From contig QPMI01000629.1 in the NCBI GenBank assembly GCA_004431415.1, positions 1 through 64,000 on the forward strand: DNA of 64,000 nucleotides. The letters are read 5' to 3'. The translations under genes and the position numbers were made by a program. The notes below the pieces were generated by a model that saw nothing but the letters and a program-made list of their open reading frames with translations, was not told the origin of the DNA and ran no database searches. Shown here piece after piece: positions 1 to 9,590 of this stretch (position 1 is the stretch's first letter; each line of letters begins with the position of its first letter). The stretch comes from Cyanophora paradoxa (lineage: Eukaryota > Glaucocystophyceae > Cyanophorales > Cyanophoraceae).

Positions 1-2661
1 CACCGGTGGGTGGTTGCTATTTCGCTACTCCCGAATGGATCGCAAGAAAGAAAGCAACCGTTAACGTTAAGAATATCGACGGACAAGATTGTTTTAAATA
101 TGCTATTTTGGCTCGTCTACACCGAAAGGACATTAACCGCCATAAAAGCTATGATCCCATTCAATATCGCCGATGGCTTAATGAACTGAACTTTAATAAT
201 ATCGAATTCCCGGTAGCATGCGATGCTGATGTTATCGATCGATTCGAAGAACAGAACCCGGACTTATCGGTTAATATCTACGGTGCCGATAACGAAAAGG
301 AGTCATTCTATCCGTTACATATGTCGAGCAATCCACGTAGAAAGAATAAGATTAACCTTTTACTCATCGAAAATACGGAGGAGAATAGAGGACATTATGT
401 AGCTATTGTGTCTCTAAGTCGCCTCCTTAAAACCACGTTTGATAAAGCATGTGATGGACGCATTTATTACTGTGAAACCTGTCTATCACGTTTCCGATCT
501 CAGGCGAAATTAGACCTACACATAGAAGCTAATCGGTGCATCGATTGGAGGGAAAGTAAGGGAAAATGTCCAAAACCCGATACTTACATGGAATTCGGAT
601 TAAAACACCTAAGAAAGACTGTATGGCTTCCTGTGATCTGTTACGTGAAAATCGAAGATCATTCGGTATCTGTGAGTGCAAACAAAACCAAACGGGAAAT
701 TAAAGCTGTGTCACTGAGAGTGGTAATAGGAGAAGAGGTGGTAGCTTTTCATTTTGAGGGAGCCGATCCTTTGGGTTCGCTGTTTGCCAAACTCATAGAA
801 ATTAGACCTCATGTAGTGCAAACCCTATTTAGAAATATTCCCATGCATCCACTCACAGAAGATCAGAAGGCAGAATATAGAACCACAAAGCATTGTTATA
901 TTTGCTTGCAACGATTCACAGCCGAAAACTTTTCGGTTCGCGATCACTGTCACCAAACGGGTGATTATATCGGGAAAGCATGCCGAAACTGTAACCTCCA
1001 TAGGCGAATCTCTAAACAAACAAAGGTAGCTATTGTCGTAGATCAAATGGACGAATGCGGACATGGGATATTCCGAAAATAGCCCAACAAGACGATACGC
1101 TACGTGTGGAGATTCTAAGTAAAAATTTCGATCAGTATCTATCGCTACAATGGGGCATGTGGAAATTCATAGATGCATCGCATTTTATGGATTTCCAAAG
1201 TGCAAATGTCGATGATCTTATGTTTAAATTCGAAGAATTCCGTAAATTGGCGTTTTCTCAATATGGATTAGATCCATGTCATTACGTTAGCGCTCCGGGT
1301 CTATCCTGGGATGCTATGTTAAAACATACAAAGGCAAAGATTGCACTTATCGATGATGTCGACAAATACGAATTTATTGAAAGAGCCATAAGGGGTGGAT
1401 TCGCCACTATGCCCACACGATATGCAAAGGTAGAAAATCCCGATGATCATATTGTTTTATTGGACGCAAATAATCTTTATGGTTATGCACTCAGCCAACC
1501 TTTACCTATTGGTGATTATCGATGGGAAGAAACCACAGAGGCACTGAAAGAAGTAGAAGGACGAAATGCATTTATTGAGGTCGATTTAGAATATCCTATT
1601 TCCCTCGAAGATCATTATGATTTCCCACTTATTGTGAATAAAGAAGTTATCACGACAGATATGTTAGGTGAATACCAACAAAACCTATTATATATGACAG
1701 GCGAAAAATTAACCAAAGATCCACGACTTACAGCAACATTTACACCAAAGACTAACTATGTCATATCACAACCTCTACTTATCTATCTCGTTAAAAAGGG
1801 TGTAGTCATAAAGGCGATTCATAAGGTGATCTCATTCGCTACTTCTTCTTTCATGAAATCTTACATAGCTCTGAATACAAGACTAAGACACGAATCAGGG
1901 AATAGATTCGAAAGCGACTTTTTTAAACTCATGAACAATGCGATATATGGAAAATGCTTAGAATCTTGTAGGGGTCGCTCTTCTGTAAAGATCGCCACAG
2001 TGAGAAACTATGTAAGAAATATGCCGCAAGTCCACTTATCAAAGCAACCAATTATTAAACGAAAACGCCTAGCGTTTGAAATGTATTCGAAACATGTAAA
2101 CTTTAGATAAACCCGTAGCTATTGGTGCTTTCGTTTTGGATTTTGCAAAGTTACATAATTATCAATTCTTTTATGAGGTGGTTAAAAAGAATGGAAACGG
2201 CTAAGCTACTATTCCACGATACCGATTCGTCTGTCTACTACTGAAAACCAATAATCTAAATGCGGACATGAAAGCTATCGGTGAACACCTCGATAGGAGT
2301 AATTATAATCGTGATCATCCATTATATAGTTTGTCGAATCGATTGACTCCGGGGAAGTATAAAAACGAATTCCAAATGCAAAGATCTTAGAATATGTGGG
2401 TTTGAGATCGAAACTTTACGCTTTCAGAACTGAAACCTATGAAAAAATAAAGATGTCCGGCACAGCATCTAAGGAAGTCCATTTGACGATTTTAAGAAAT
2501 GTCTATTCGAAGGTATCACCAAAACAGTAACAGTAAGAAACAAGCGACGGCAAGACCACAGCCTATATGATTTGGAGAGCAGAAGGGTGGCGCTAAACCA
2601 AATCGATAGCAAAAGGAAGATATCAAACGACGGCATTCACAGTGTCCCATTTGGTGTCTGA
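1..2661 (+). pseudogene. polB: Family-B (protein-primed type) DNA polymerase, 5'-truncated by the window edge and frameshifted
   Basis: Replicative DNA polymerase of the Polinton/Maverick type. The first open stretch (6-1082) has the N-terminal module of these polymerases: a KKATVNVKN...CFKYAIL segment, a C2H2-like finger at about 463-537, and a treble-clef finger (C..C, DHCH, C..CN) at 889-1005. The second (1055-2110) holds the palm: a GLSWDAMLKHT segment, motif A DANNLYG with its Asp at 1463, and motif B FFKLMNNAIYGK at about 1915-1953. Motif C (DTDS, 2218-2229), a GLRSKLY segment (about 2404-2421) and a typical C-terminus (ALNQIDSKR, ending at the stop 2659-2661) follow in other frames. 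Breaks near 1075, 2107, 2199, 2243, 2390 and 2530 are mostly one-base losses in A or T runs, so decay and sequencing error are both possible. Homology runs off the left edge, so the Met at 6 is probably not the start. It converges with the leftward fibre cluster. Confidence 0.85.
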
Positions 2662-2787
2662 TACACTGTATCTATACTTCTCTTTTTATTTTTTCGGTCT
2701 CCTAAAAGTAATATACCTCGGAGGATATGTAATAACCATATACATTTTTGAAATGGATCTTTTGGGTCAATTTCGTAGAAATTAGGT

Positions 2788-2994
2788 ATGGGGTTCTCTT
2801 TCCATACTGGGTCGTCCATTATAAATATATCAGAGATTAGTAGGATGCGCACCATCTTAGCGAAAGTATTCCCGTATGAACTTGTCGATATCATAATGAT
2901 CCATTATCATAAGACGTGTCCGAATTGCTTTGATACTCGTATAATCACCAAAGGTAAATGTGGAAAAATTCTTATTTGTATGTCTAAAATTTAA
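2788..2994 (+). CDS. Small hypothetical protein (68 aa, weak)
   Basis: Unrecognised small ORF just after the polymerase stop. A likelier start is the internal Met at about 2845, giving about 49 residues. The product would be rich in Ile with a hydrophobic helix (FPYELVDIIMIHYH) followed by a CPNC pair and another Cys, so a small zinc-binding protein is conceivable. A minus-strand ORF (2637-2894) overlaps it and cannot be excluded as the real one. It overlaps the end of the next leftward ORF by about 10 bases. Confidence 0.25.
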   Translation: MGFSFHTGSSIINISEISRMRTILAKVFPYELVDIIMIHYHKTCPNCFDTRIITKGKCGKILICMSKI

Positions 2995-3259
2995 TCAAAT
3001 ACAACATAATGGTTTCTCTTCTATGACTATTCCCATGTTGTCCTTTTTCTGTATGCGTGAGAGTGTTTCTTAGAACACTGTCGGCAACCTGACCCTTAAT
3101 ATGGTTAAATCCGTAGGTTTGGAACGTTTTATTACATTGTAGGCATCTCACAGATACCTTTTCTTGTGCTTTCTTATAAACAGTGTCGGTATAATCAAAT
3201 TTATCCTTACCATGGACTGACATAGCGGTATCTATAAACTTTCTTGTTTTTTCATCCAT
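2984..3259 (-). pseudogene. Small zinc-binding virus/phage-type domain protein, frameshifted at its last Cys pair
   Basis: The N-terminal about 55 residues match a short domain common in giant viruses and phages: VHGKDKFDY, then Y......V.V.C..C...F, then NHIKG. In the family this is followed by GC..C, completing a zinc site. Here the displayed frame loses it, but shifting by one base near 3085 (one G short) reads GCRQCSKK directly after HIKGQ, so the Cys pair is present in another frame. The product's role is not known; in larger proteins the domain accompanies nucleases. A TATATATAGGGA run abuts the ATG. It is the last gene of the leftward cluster. Confidence 0.45.
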
Positions 3260-3279
3260 TCCCTATATATACCTTAGAT

Positions 3280-4123
3280 TTATGGTAGCGGATCGCTACC
3301 GCCGACGGGATTGTATAGATTGGTGTTTAGATATTGACCGAATCGGTTAGCTGTTGCGATTGCGTCGTTTCTTTCGGCATACATAATAACTCTATAATTT
3401 CCGAGTTGTGTAGCTCTTATTATAAATTGGTTATCTTGCGTATCTAAAAGAGGTATTGAGTGGAACGCCTGACCGAAATTATCTATGGGGATAATATGTA
3501 TCGTAAGGCGTGGTCTTGCTCCGTCGGTTCTTCTACATAATGCGTAAATGTCCTCTGGTATCGTGTCTCTATATCTATAATGATTTCCTAAGGGTTCTAA
3601 TACATCGGCTACCGCTGTTTGTAAACTAATAATAATCGTATAAATCTTAATAAGGTAAGGCTCATTCATACCTGGGCAATATGTCCTAATTCGTGTGTTC
3701 TCATCATCGGGTTTGGCTGATCATTAACCAAAAGAGGCGCTCCACGATACCACCAACTCGGAGACCATCACCAATGTAAGCGCCTCCCGATCTACATTTA
3801 ATTGCTCCGTTTCTCGATTCATAAGCAAAGTTTGTTACCTTGTTATCATCATTGTAACTATCGGGATCTCCATAAAAAGCGTTAAAGTTTGCATTTGTTA
3901 CAAGGAGTTTCGTAGTTTTCACGATGCCATTGTTTTTATCACATCTTAACTCTTTCAGTCGCAATTTGTGTGTATCACCAAAAGTATTAAGAGTAGGTGC
4001 AAGTTCGGTAGATTCTAAACCATCGACATTATCGATAACGGCATGTTGTAATACGTGATTTGCCGGCGCGGCTAATGAAAGTTGCGCTGTTAAAATACGC
4101 TCAGGAGGTGCGGGTGCCGCCAT
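3280..4123 (-). pseudogene. Fibre/adhesin paralogue (short form), frameshifted
   Basis: Two open stretches, 4123-3704 and 3669-3280, together match the intact neighbour at 4143-4985. The N-terminal part has the family signature: a VDGLESTE segment, then LRLKELRCDKNNGIVKTTKLLVTN, then SGGAYIGDGLRVGG. The C-terminal part matches the neighbour's C-terminus (an R..G.... Ile-rich beta domain ending in a Pro/Asp-rich tail, GGSDPLP here and DPFPGDPTP there). The frame changes twice between about 3750 and 3670. Predicted to be a virion or cell-surface attachment protein, by analogy with phage fibres: a conserved N-terminal docking part and a variable C-terminal head. TATATTAA abuts the ATG. There is no recognised enzyme motif. 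Confidence 0.6.
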
Positions 4124-4142
4124 TTAATATATTAAAACATAA

Positions 4143-4985
4143 TTATGGTGTGGGATCACCTGGGAACGGATCATCGTAGAAGTTATTTAGGTTGTTATCG
4201 GGATTGAGACCACGTGTAGCCGCCACAGCCGCTGGATCTGTTCGCATTCCGAAAATGAGAATATCGTAACCTCCTACTTCTGTTGTCCAAACATTGAACG
4301 TTGCGGGGTTCTGGTTATCAAATTCCACCCAACCTCTACCGCGTCCGATTCCCTGAACAAAGAAAGTATAAGCCGGTCCGATAATACCATTTTGTGAACG
4401 ACATATAGACTCAATAGATTTAGGAATAGCAATATTTGGTAGTAACCAATTTCCCATAATTCCATCGGGTTGTGTTGCATTTACGTTATCTACCCCAACT
4501 CTGACCATTCCAAACACATACGGATAGTCTCCACACGGAGTATACATACGGATACGTTGCGGATTGTCCGCATGCTCAGGTAGAGTATCGGGAATATCGG
4601 TAACGGCAACGGAGGATGCAAGCATACCCGACACACGACAACCGCCGCCAATAACAGCGCCTCCTGATCGGACAACAGCGGCGGCACGTTCTCCGTCAAA
4701 ATCTAACGTTCTAATATCCACACCCCATGCGTCAGGTTGCCCAATACCCGCGTTAAAATTCGCATTTGTTACAAGAAGTTGAGTCGTTTTAACCACTCCC
4801 GAATTCTTGTCGGCTCGTAGTTCTTTAACACGTATCATGCTGTTTTTATCGAATGCATTCGCGGAATTAGCGCGTTCCGTCGATTCCACACCGCGGATTT
4901 CGTCGGCTACCTCATGTTGTCGAAAGTGAACCGCGGGCGATCCCAATGCGTAAACAGGTAATTGCACACGATTATATTCACCCAT
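4143..4985 (-). CDS. Fibre/adhesin paralogue (short form), intact
   Basis: An intact member of the fibre family. I place the start at the Met at 4985, 13 codons inside the longest ORF (5024). From there the N-terminus (MGEYNRVQLPVYALGSP) lines up with the starts of the three sibling proteins, and a GTAAAAG-type leader precedes it. The shared region has a GVESTE segment, IRVKELRADKNSGVVKTTQL, TNANFNAG and RSGGAVIGGG. The about 150-residue C-terminal domain is rich in Gly and aromatics and has no family I recognise, but it is shared with the frameshifted copy at 3280-4123. Likely a structural attachment protein; this rests on the paralogy to proteins carrying C1q-like heads. Confidence 0.65.
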   Translation of the reverse strand: MGEYNRVQLPVYALGSPAVHFRQHEVADEIRGVESTERANSANAFDKNSMIRVKELRADKNSGVVKTTQLLVTNANFNAGIGQPDAWGVDIRTLDFDGERAAAVVRSGGAVIGGGCRVSGMLASSVAVTDIPDTLPEHADNPQRIRMYTPCGDYPYVFGMVRVGVDNVNATQPDGIMGNWLLPNIAIPKSIESICRSQNGIIGPAYTFFVQGIGRGRGWVEFDNQNPATFNVWTTEVGGYDILIFGMRTDPAAVAATRGLNPDNNLNNFYDDPFPGDPTP

Positions 4986-5020
4986 TGCTTCTTTTACTAA
5001 GAAGGAAAGAAAAATAATGT

Positions 5021-5296
5021 TCATTGCTCTTCTGTGACATTGTTATACTCGATGCCTTTCTTTACAGTTCCCCTTTGGAATGCCTGTAATACAATCGCTT
5101 CCTTAGAGGTTGGTATCTGAACTCCTGATGAGATGCAAGATTGAATTTCTTTTTGAACAATATCATCGATTGCGATTCTTGCCCTGTTATGAACAACATT
5201 ATCAATCCAATCCTGAACAGAAGCAGCGCAATATTCCATTCCCAACTTTTCAATATCTGAGAGAGCCACTTGGTATATATGGTATATATTCGACAT
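5021..5296 (-). CDS. Small phage-like structural or accessory protein (91 aa)
   Basis: An intact 91-residue protein between two fibre genes. The central segment (YCAASVQDWIDNVVHNRARIAIDDIVQKE) has the pattern of small proteins encoded beside tail-fibre genes in tailed phages: an aromatic/acidic W-[IV]-[DE]-N-x-V-x-x-R-A-R-I-A-x-[DE]-[DE]-I-V core, predicted helical, followed by a less conserved tail. The stop overlaps an ATG (ATGA) of the longest downstream ORF, though that ORF's true start is probably 36 bases further on. TATAAAATAGGA lies directly before its ATG. The function is unknown even in phages; an assembly or chaperone role for the fibres is an inference from position. Confidence 0.55.
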   Translation of the reverse strand: MSNIYHIYQVALSDIEKLGMEYCAASVQDWIDNVVHNRARIAIDDIVQKEIQSCISSGVQIPTSKEAIVLQAFQRGTVKKGIEYNNVTEEQ

Positions 5297-5317
5297 TCCT
5301 ATTTTATAGAGAGAAAA

Positions 5318-6340
5318 TTATGTGAGACTGAGAAGCTCACCTGTGAATGTTGTTCGATTTGTGTAGCTACCCCCATTATTTGTTACAAGTGTTACATACT
5401 CACCCATAGCAATGTTGAGAATTACACTAATGTAAAGCGGTTTATTCGTGAGAGTGGAGTTATTTTGTGTTATAATACTTTGACCCCCTGGGTCTTGGTC
5501 ATTTACTTTTAAAGAGAGACTTATTGGATTACTTGATGTTGAGTGGGTATATGCTGTAAATCTGTAATGACCCGCAACAGGAGCTGTGAACCTTCCATTA
5601 GTCACATTGAATCCATCCCTATTATTCAGAAACACTACTCCCCAATTGATAAGTGCAGTTTCACTGGTAGCAACATGAGGATAATTAAGTTGAACAGAAA
5701 ATCGAGGCTGATAGTCATATTTTAAATAACAATTTGTATTAATTGTCAAGCGATTGGTTTCCAGAGTAGCCACAATATCACTGTTGCGTTTCAAAACAAG
5801 ATTCACATTTGCTCCTGTATCGATCTCAGGTGTAACCACCTTGGAAGTTGCTGTTATTATCGATTGTGTTGTTTCTGGAATACTTATGCCTCCATGGGCT
5901 GTTACTGAACCTGTAAATGTGCTTGTTCCTGTAATGTTCACTTGATTGGCTGTTAGAGTTCCATCAATCCTTGCCCCATCTCCAATATATGCCCCTCCAC
6001 TTCTAACTGAAAGAGCAGCATTATTAATTGTATTATCAAAAGTAACTATTTTGGGTGTGGTGAACCCTCCCACATTGTCATAAATTGCTGTATCTGAAAC
6101 AATTTGACCTGATTGGACTTGGTTCTTGTTAGATACAATGAGACCTGTGGTTCTCACTTTTCCCCCATTGCGATCACATCGAATTTCTTTACATCTAATC
6201 ACAGAGTTCTGTGAAAACGAATCAGCCCCTGTTGTTTCTGTGCAAATAAACCCAGGTGTTGCATCTGTTACTGTATGGTTCAGTTGATGTATTTTTGGGG
6301 CGGCATAACAGAAAACAGGAACAGCAATTTGTGTAGACAT
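5318..6340 (-). CDS. Fibre/adhesin with C-terminal C1q-like head (340 aa), intact
   Basis: The best-preserved fibre paralogue. Residues 1-40 are the family N-terminus (TVTDATPGFICTETT). Residues 45-130 carry the conserved block (VIRCKEIRCDRNGGKVRTTG, then YDNVGGFTTPKIVTFDNT, then RSGGAYIGDGARIDGT). Residues 130-200 are a short Thr/Ser-rich beta shaft. Residues about 205-340 form a C1q/TNF-like jelly roll: F.VQLN, then FNVTNGRFTAPVAGHYRFTAY, and a final TFTGELLSL strand. C1q-like heads are trimeric ligand-binding modules, so this is probably a trimeric receptor-binding fibre on the virion. TATAAAGA directly precedes the ATG. The same head in a broken state follows in the next gene, which points to tandem duplication. 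Confidence 0.75.
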   Translation of the reverse strand: MSTQIAVPVFCYAAPKIHQLNHTVTDATPGFICTETTGADSFSQNSVIRCKEIRCDRNGGKVRTTGLIVSNKNQVQSGQIVSDTAIYDNVGGFTTPKIVTFDNTINNAALSVRSGGAYIGDGARIDGTLTANQVNITGTSTFTGSVTAHGGISIPETTQSIITATSKVVTPEIDTGANVNLVLKRNSDIVATLETNRLTINTNCYLKYDYQPRFSVQLNYPHVATSETALINWGVVFLNNRDGFNVTNGRFTAPVAGHYRFTAYTHSTSSNPISLSLKVNDQDPGGQSIITQNNSTLTNKPLYISVILNIAMGEYVTLVTNNGGSYTNRTTFTGELLSLT

Positions 6341-6362
6341 TCTTTATACTATACAGATAATA

Positions 6363-7430
6363 TTATGTAGCACTAACAAGATCACAAGAAAGATAGTATC
6401 TGATATCAAATTGAAGAGTGGCACCAGAACTATTGCGCATATCAAAGGAGTCACCTTGAATAAGAGAAAGTAAAACTTCAAATGAAATTGGAGTTACAAA
6501 TGTATTAGAAATCCCGCGGACGGCATTGAAACCCTTGTTTGGAGGTTGTAGGATTTCCATTTAAATAAATGCTGGTAGCAATATGAGTATAAGAGGTTGT
6601 GCCAGCTCTCATGCATGCAAAGAACACCCTATATACTCCGGAAACAGGAGCTGTAAATTTTGTGGATGAAAAGTTTCCTTCATTGTTTACAAGATAAGCT
6701 CCACCTGTAAAGGAAAATGCTGTTGCATTGTTAAGTATTACTGTCCCTGTCAAACTAGGAGCTTGTCTTGATATATTCATTCTTGGGCAATAGGTTCGTT
6801 TCAGACCACTATTTTCCGGATTGTGATTACATTCAGATCTGTTATTGTCTTTTCGAGAGTGAAAATGGTATTTCCGTTTCGTTTGTAATTCATATTCACA
6901 TTTGTCCCATTGTCTATCTCAGGTGTTTGAACTCTTGTGGTTGCTTTTCGAGTTTCAACGCTAACAGTTCCCGAGAGTCCACCATTGAAGGTCATCAATC
7001 CTGTAAATGAACTTGTTCCATTCACATTAAATTGATTTGCTATGACAGTCCCCACCACAATTGCTCCATCACCAATGTATGCCCCTCCACTCTTGACCAC
7101 AAGAGCCGAGTTATTACTTGTGTTATCAAAAGTAACTATCTTTGCTGTGGTGAATCCACCCACATTATCATATATTGCTGAATCGGGGACTACCTGCCCT
7201 GCTTGAACTTGATTTTTATTCGAGATTATAATGCCTGTGGTTCTAATCTTGCCTCCATTTCGATCACATCGAATTTCTTTGACTCTGAGTATACTATTCT
7301 CTGTGAAAGAGGTATTGCTTGAAGTTTCTGTGGAAATATACCCAGGGGTTGAATCAACTACTCCATGAGAGGTGCTGTGAAGTGATTTTGCGGCGAGTTC
7401 ATAGTTTGGGATTTCTAATAGAGAGGTCAT
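6363..7430 (-). pseudogene. Fibre/adhesin with C1q-like head, second copy, two frameshifts
   Basis: A paralogue of the 5318-6340 gene. The start is the Met at 7430 (MTSLLEIPNYEL), 12 codons inside the longest ORF, because it aligns with the siblings and is preceded by TATAAAG. The N-terminal block is intact (KEIRCDRNGGKIRTTGI, YDNVGGFTTAKIVTFDNT, SGGAYIGDGA). The C1q-like head continues in a second frame (6780-6505: GNFSSTKFTAPVSGVYRVFF) and ends in a third (6560-6363). The breaks lie near 6800 and 6545. Copies B and C share most of their N-terminal block but differ in the head, as expected for receptor-binding proteins under diversifying selection or recombination. Confidence 0.7.
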
Positions 7431-8009
7431 CTTTATAATTACGAAATAGTTAAATTGCGACAGCAATGTAATGGATTGTTACAGTTTTGGCTGTATTGTC
7501 CATTGCATATGGATCAGTGAAAAGTTCACATGTGAAATAGTCACTGTAAACATTTAACAGGTTCACAGTAAATATGACTGGTGTTGTAGCATTTGCCTGT
7601 CCTTCATGCCTTACTGTTGCTGTCACAACAGGAGGAGAAGCAAAGGCACTACTGAAATAGATGGTAAGATTGAACACATATAAATTATTGTAGTTCAAAA
7701 CAGGAGTAGTGTAAACATACTTTCCTGCTTTTATTTTCCCATTAAAATACGCATTGAGTTGACTGGATAGATCCGCTTCTGTAATGCATCTACTGATAGT
7801 CTGATTATTTGAAGGGTTCATAGCATAAAAGTTTCTTGCATAGGCATTTCCACGAACAAGTAAGGTCTTATCAAAGTAATTTTGCGAATTGTGGAAGAAC
7901 CATGTTTCTTCAAACATAGGTCCTGCTGGTTCTACAATCTGACCTGATCCTACATACATTGTGTTGTTCGCTCTGATGGTGGTAGCTGTGAATGGATCAA
8001 GAGTTGGTT

Positions 8010-8345
8010 TATTGGTCAGGTCATTGTAGTTGCCCGAAAAAATCGCTGGTTTGTTATAAATATCTGTATTCCAATCATGAGTGTGTGCAAAATCTGTAAT
8101 CTCTGCCTTTGTGTGGGTGTGACCTACATACGCAACATTTCCAAGATCTGTAATCTCTGCCTTAGTGTGGGTGTGACCTACATAAGCAACATTTCCGAGA
8201 TCTAATATCTCTGATTTAACATGAGTGTGAGCGAAATTAGTAATATCTGCTCGGGTATGGGTGTGTGCAAAATCTGTGATTTGGGATTTGGTGTGAGTGT
8301 GTGCAAAATCTGTGATTTCTGCCTTTGTATGGGTGTGTGATCTAT
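8010..8345 (-). repeat. HTHTKAEITDF-type repeats (about 24-48 nt units) in the large fibre
   Basis: At least seven His-x-His elements at regular spacing read HTHTKAEITDFA, HTHTKSQITDFA, HTHTRADITNFA, HTHVKSEILDLG and so on. Two of the units carry an extra GNVAYVG insert. H-x-H triads in phage fibres (e.g. T4 gp12 short tail fibre) bind iron along a trimeric needle; a similar metal-coordinated shaft is inferred here. Confidence 0.75.
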
Positions 8346-9460
8346 TATTAAGGTCGAGGAAACTACCTGAAAATGCAACAGGATGTAGATTTGCTGCGGT
8401 GGGTTTATTAATTAGATCATTGTAGTCTCCTGTGAAAGAAATGGTTTTAGCTCTCCCCTTCCTACATAATCAGATGGTAGATCAATCTTTATAGGCATAA
8501 TAGCTGGATCGTCAGGTATCACATACTCACCTCCTGGATGAACCACAGGGAAGGTTTGATTACATTCAGTATGGACAAAAAGTTACATGCCGTTACTGTT
8601 CCATCAATAATCCCACCTGTTAGCGGAAGGTAATCACCTGTTACACCAATATTTATACCTGCAATGATTGTATCAAGTTCTGTTTCATCTATGTAGTTCT
8701 GGGCTTGTAGGTAATCTTCTGTAACAATTCTTGAAATTGTTTCATTGTGGATGTTTTTCGCTGAGGCTCTCTGATTGATTTCTAAGAGACCCTCACCAAC
8801 TCCATCATTATAATTTGTTTTTATCCATGATATCTCGCATCTCTTGTAGTCATCTCGATTTCCAATAAGAGCATTTGGTAACAATCTCTCTCTGGTGAAT
8901 ATTAATTTGGGTCTTGAACTATCTAAGTCACTTACATCAGTAACATTAATTTGGATTGCTGCATCTTTGTCATCATAGTTTGCTGGATCAGATGGAAGCG
9001 ATAATATTAAACTATCTGTCATTGGGATGTCATCAGCATAGTAGCTTGTCAGATAGATACCTGGTTTGGTGTCCATCAAACCGAAATTTCCGCCTGCTGC
9101 AATCATCTGCATTCTTGTGGGGGGTCTAATGTATAATTCGCCTTCCATTGTGGTGCCTGCATCTATTCCTTTTCGATTCACATAATATTCATCTAATCTT
9201 AATCTCTCTGGTATGGTATTACTTTGATAGAGAGTAACACCATGTGTGGTGTCGAATACATCACCTGCTGATGCAAACTTAGGCTGGTCATCTATTTCGC
9301 TCCACATGTGCCTATGGCAAAATCCTCGATCTCATCTTTGGTATGGGTGTGGTTTGATATCCAATCTAAAACAACATTAGAAGTGGGATGATGTGGTAGG
9401 TTTGCTTCTATATTCACAGTCAAATAATCGACGACTAAGTTGCTGGAATAAAGATTACTT

Positions 9461-9590
9461 GCCCAAAGGTTACTGGTGTAAATGTTACTTCCATAAATAT
9501 TACTTGCCCATATGTTACTTGTCCATATGTTACTTGCCCATATGTTACTTGCTGAAATGTACTTGTATAAATGTTACTTGTGACTGTAAG
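9461..9590 (-). repeat. 15-bp tandem repeat coding for QVTYG pentapeptides
   Basis: A 15-bp unit (plus strand GCCCATATGTTACTT) is repeated about three times almost exactly and several more times in degraded form. In the minus frame it reads (Q-V-T-Y-G)n with T/F/I variants (QVIFMEVTFTPVTFGQVIF). A pentapeptide period with alternating hydrophobics fits a beta-solenoid shaft between fibre modules. Confidence 0.7.

Noticed and set aside
2637-2894. Minus-strand ORF MISTSSYGNTF... (85 codons)
   Set aside because: No recognised motif. It overlaps the polymerase C-terminus on the other strand and a plus-strand small ORF; I could not support it.
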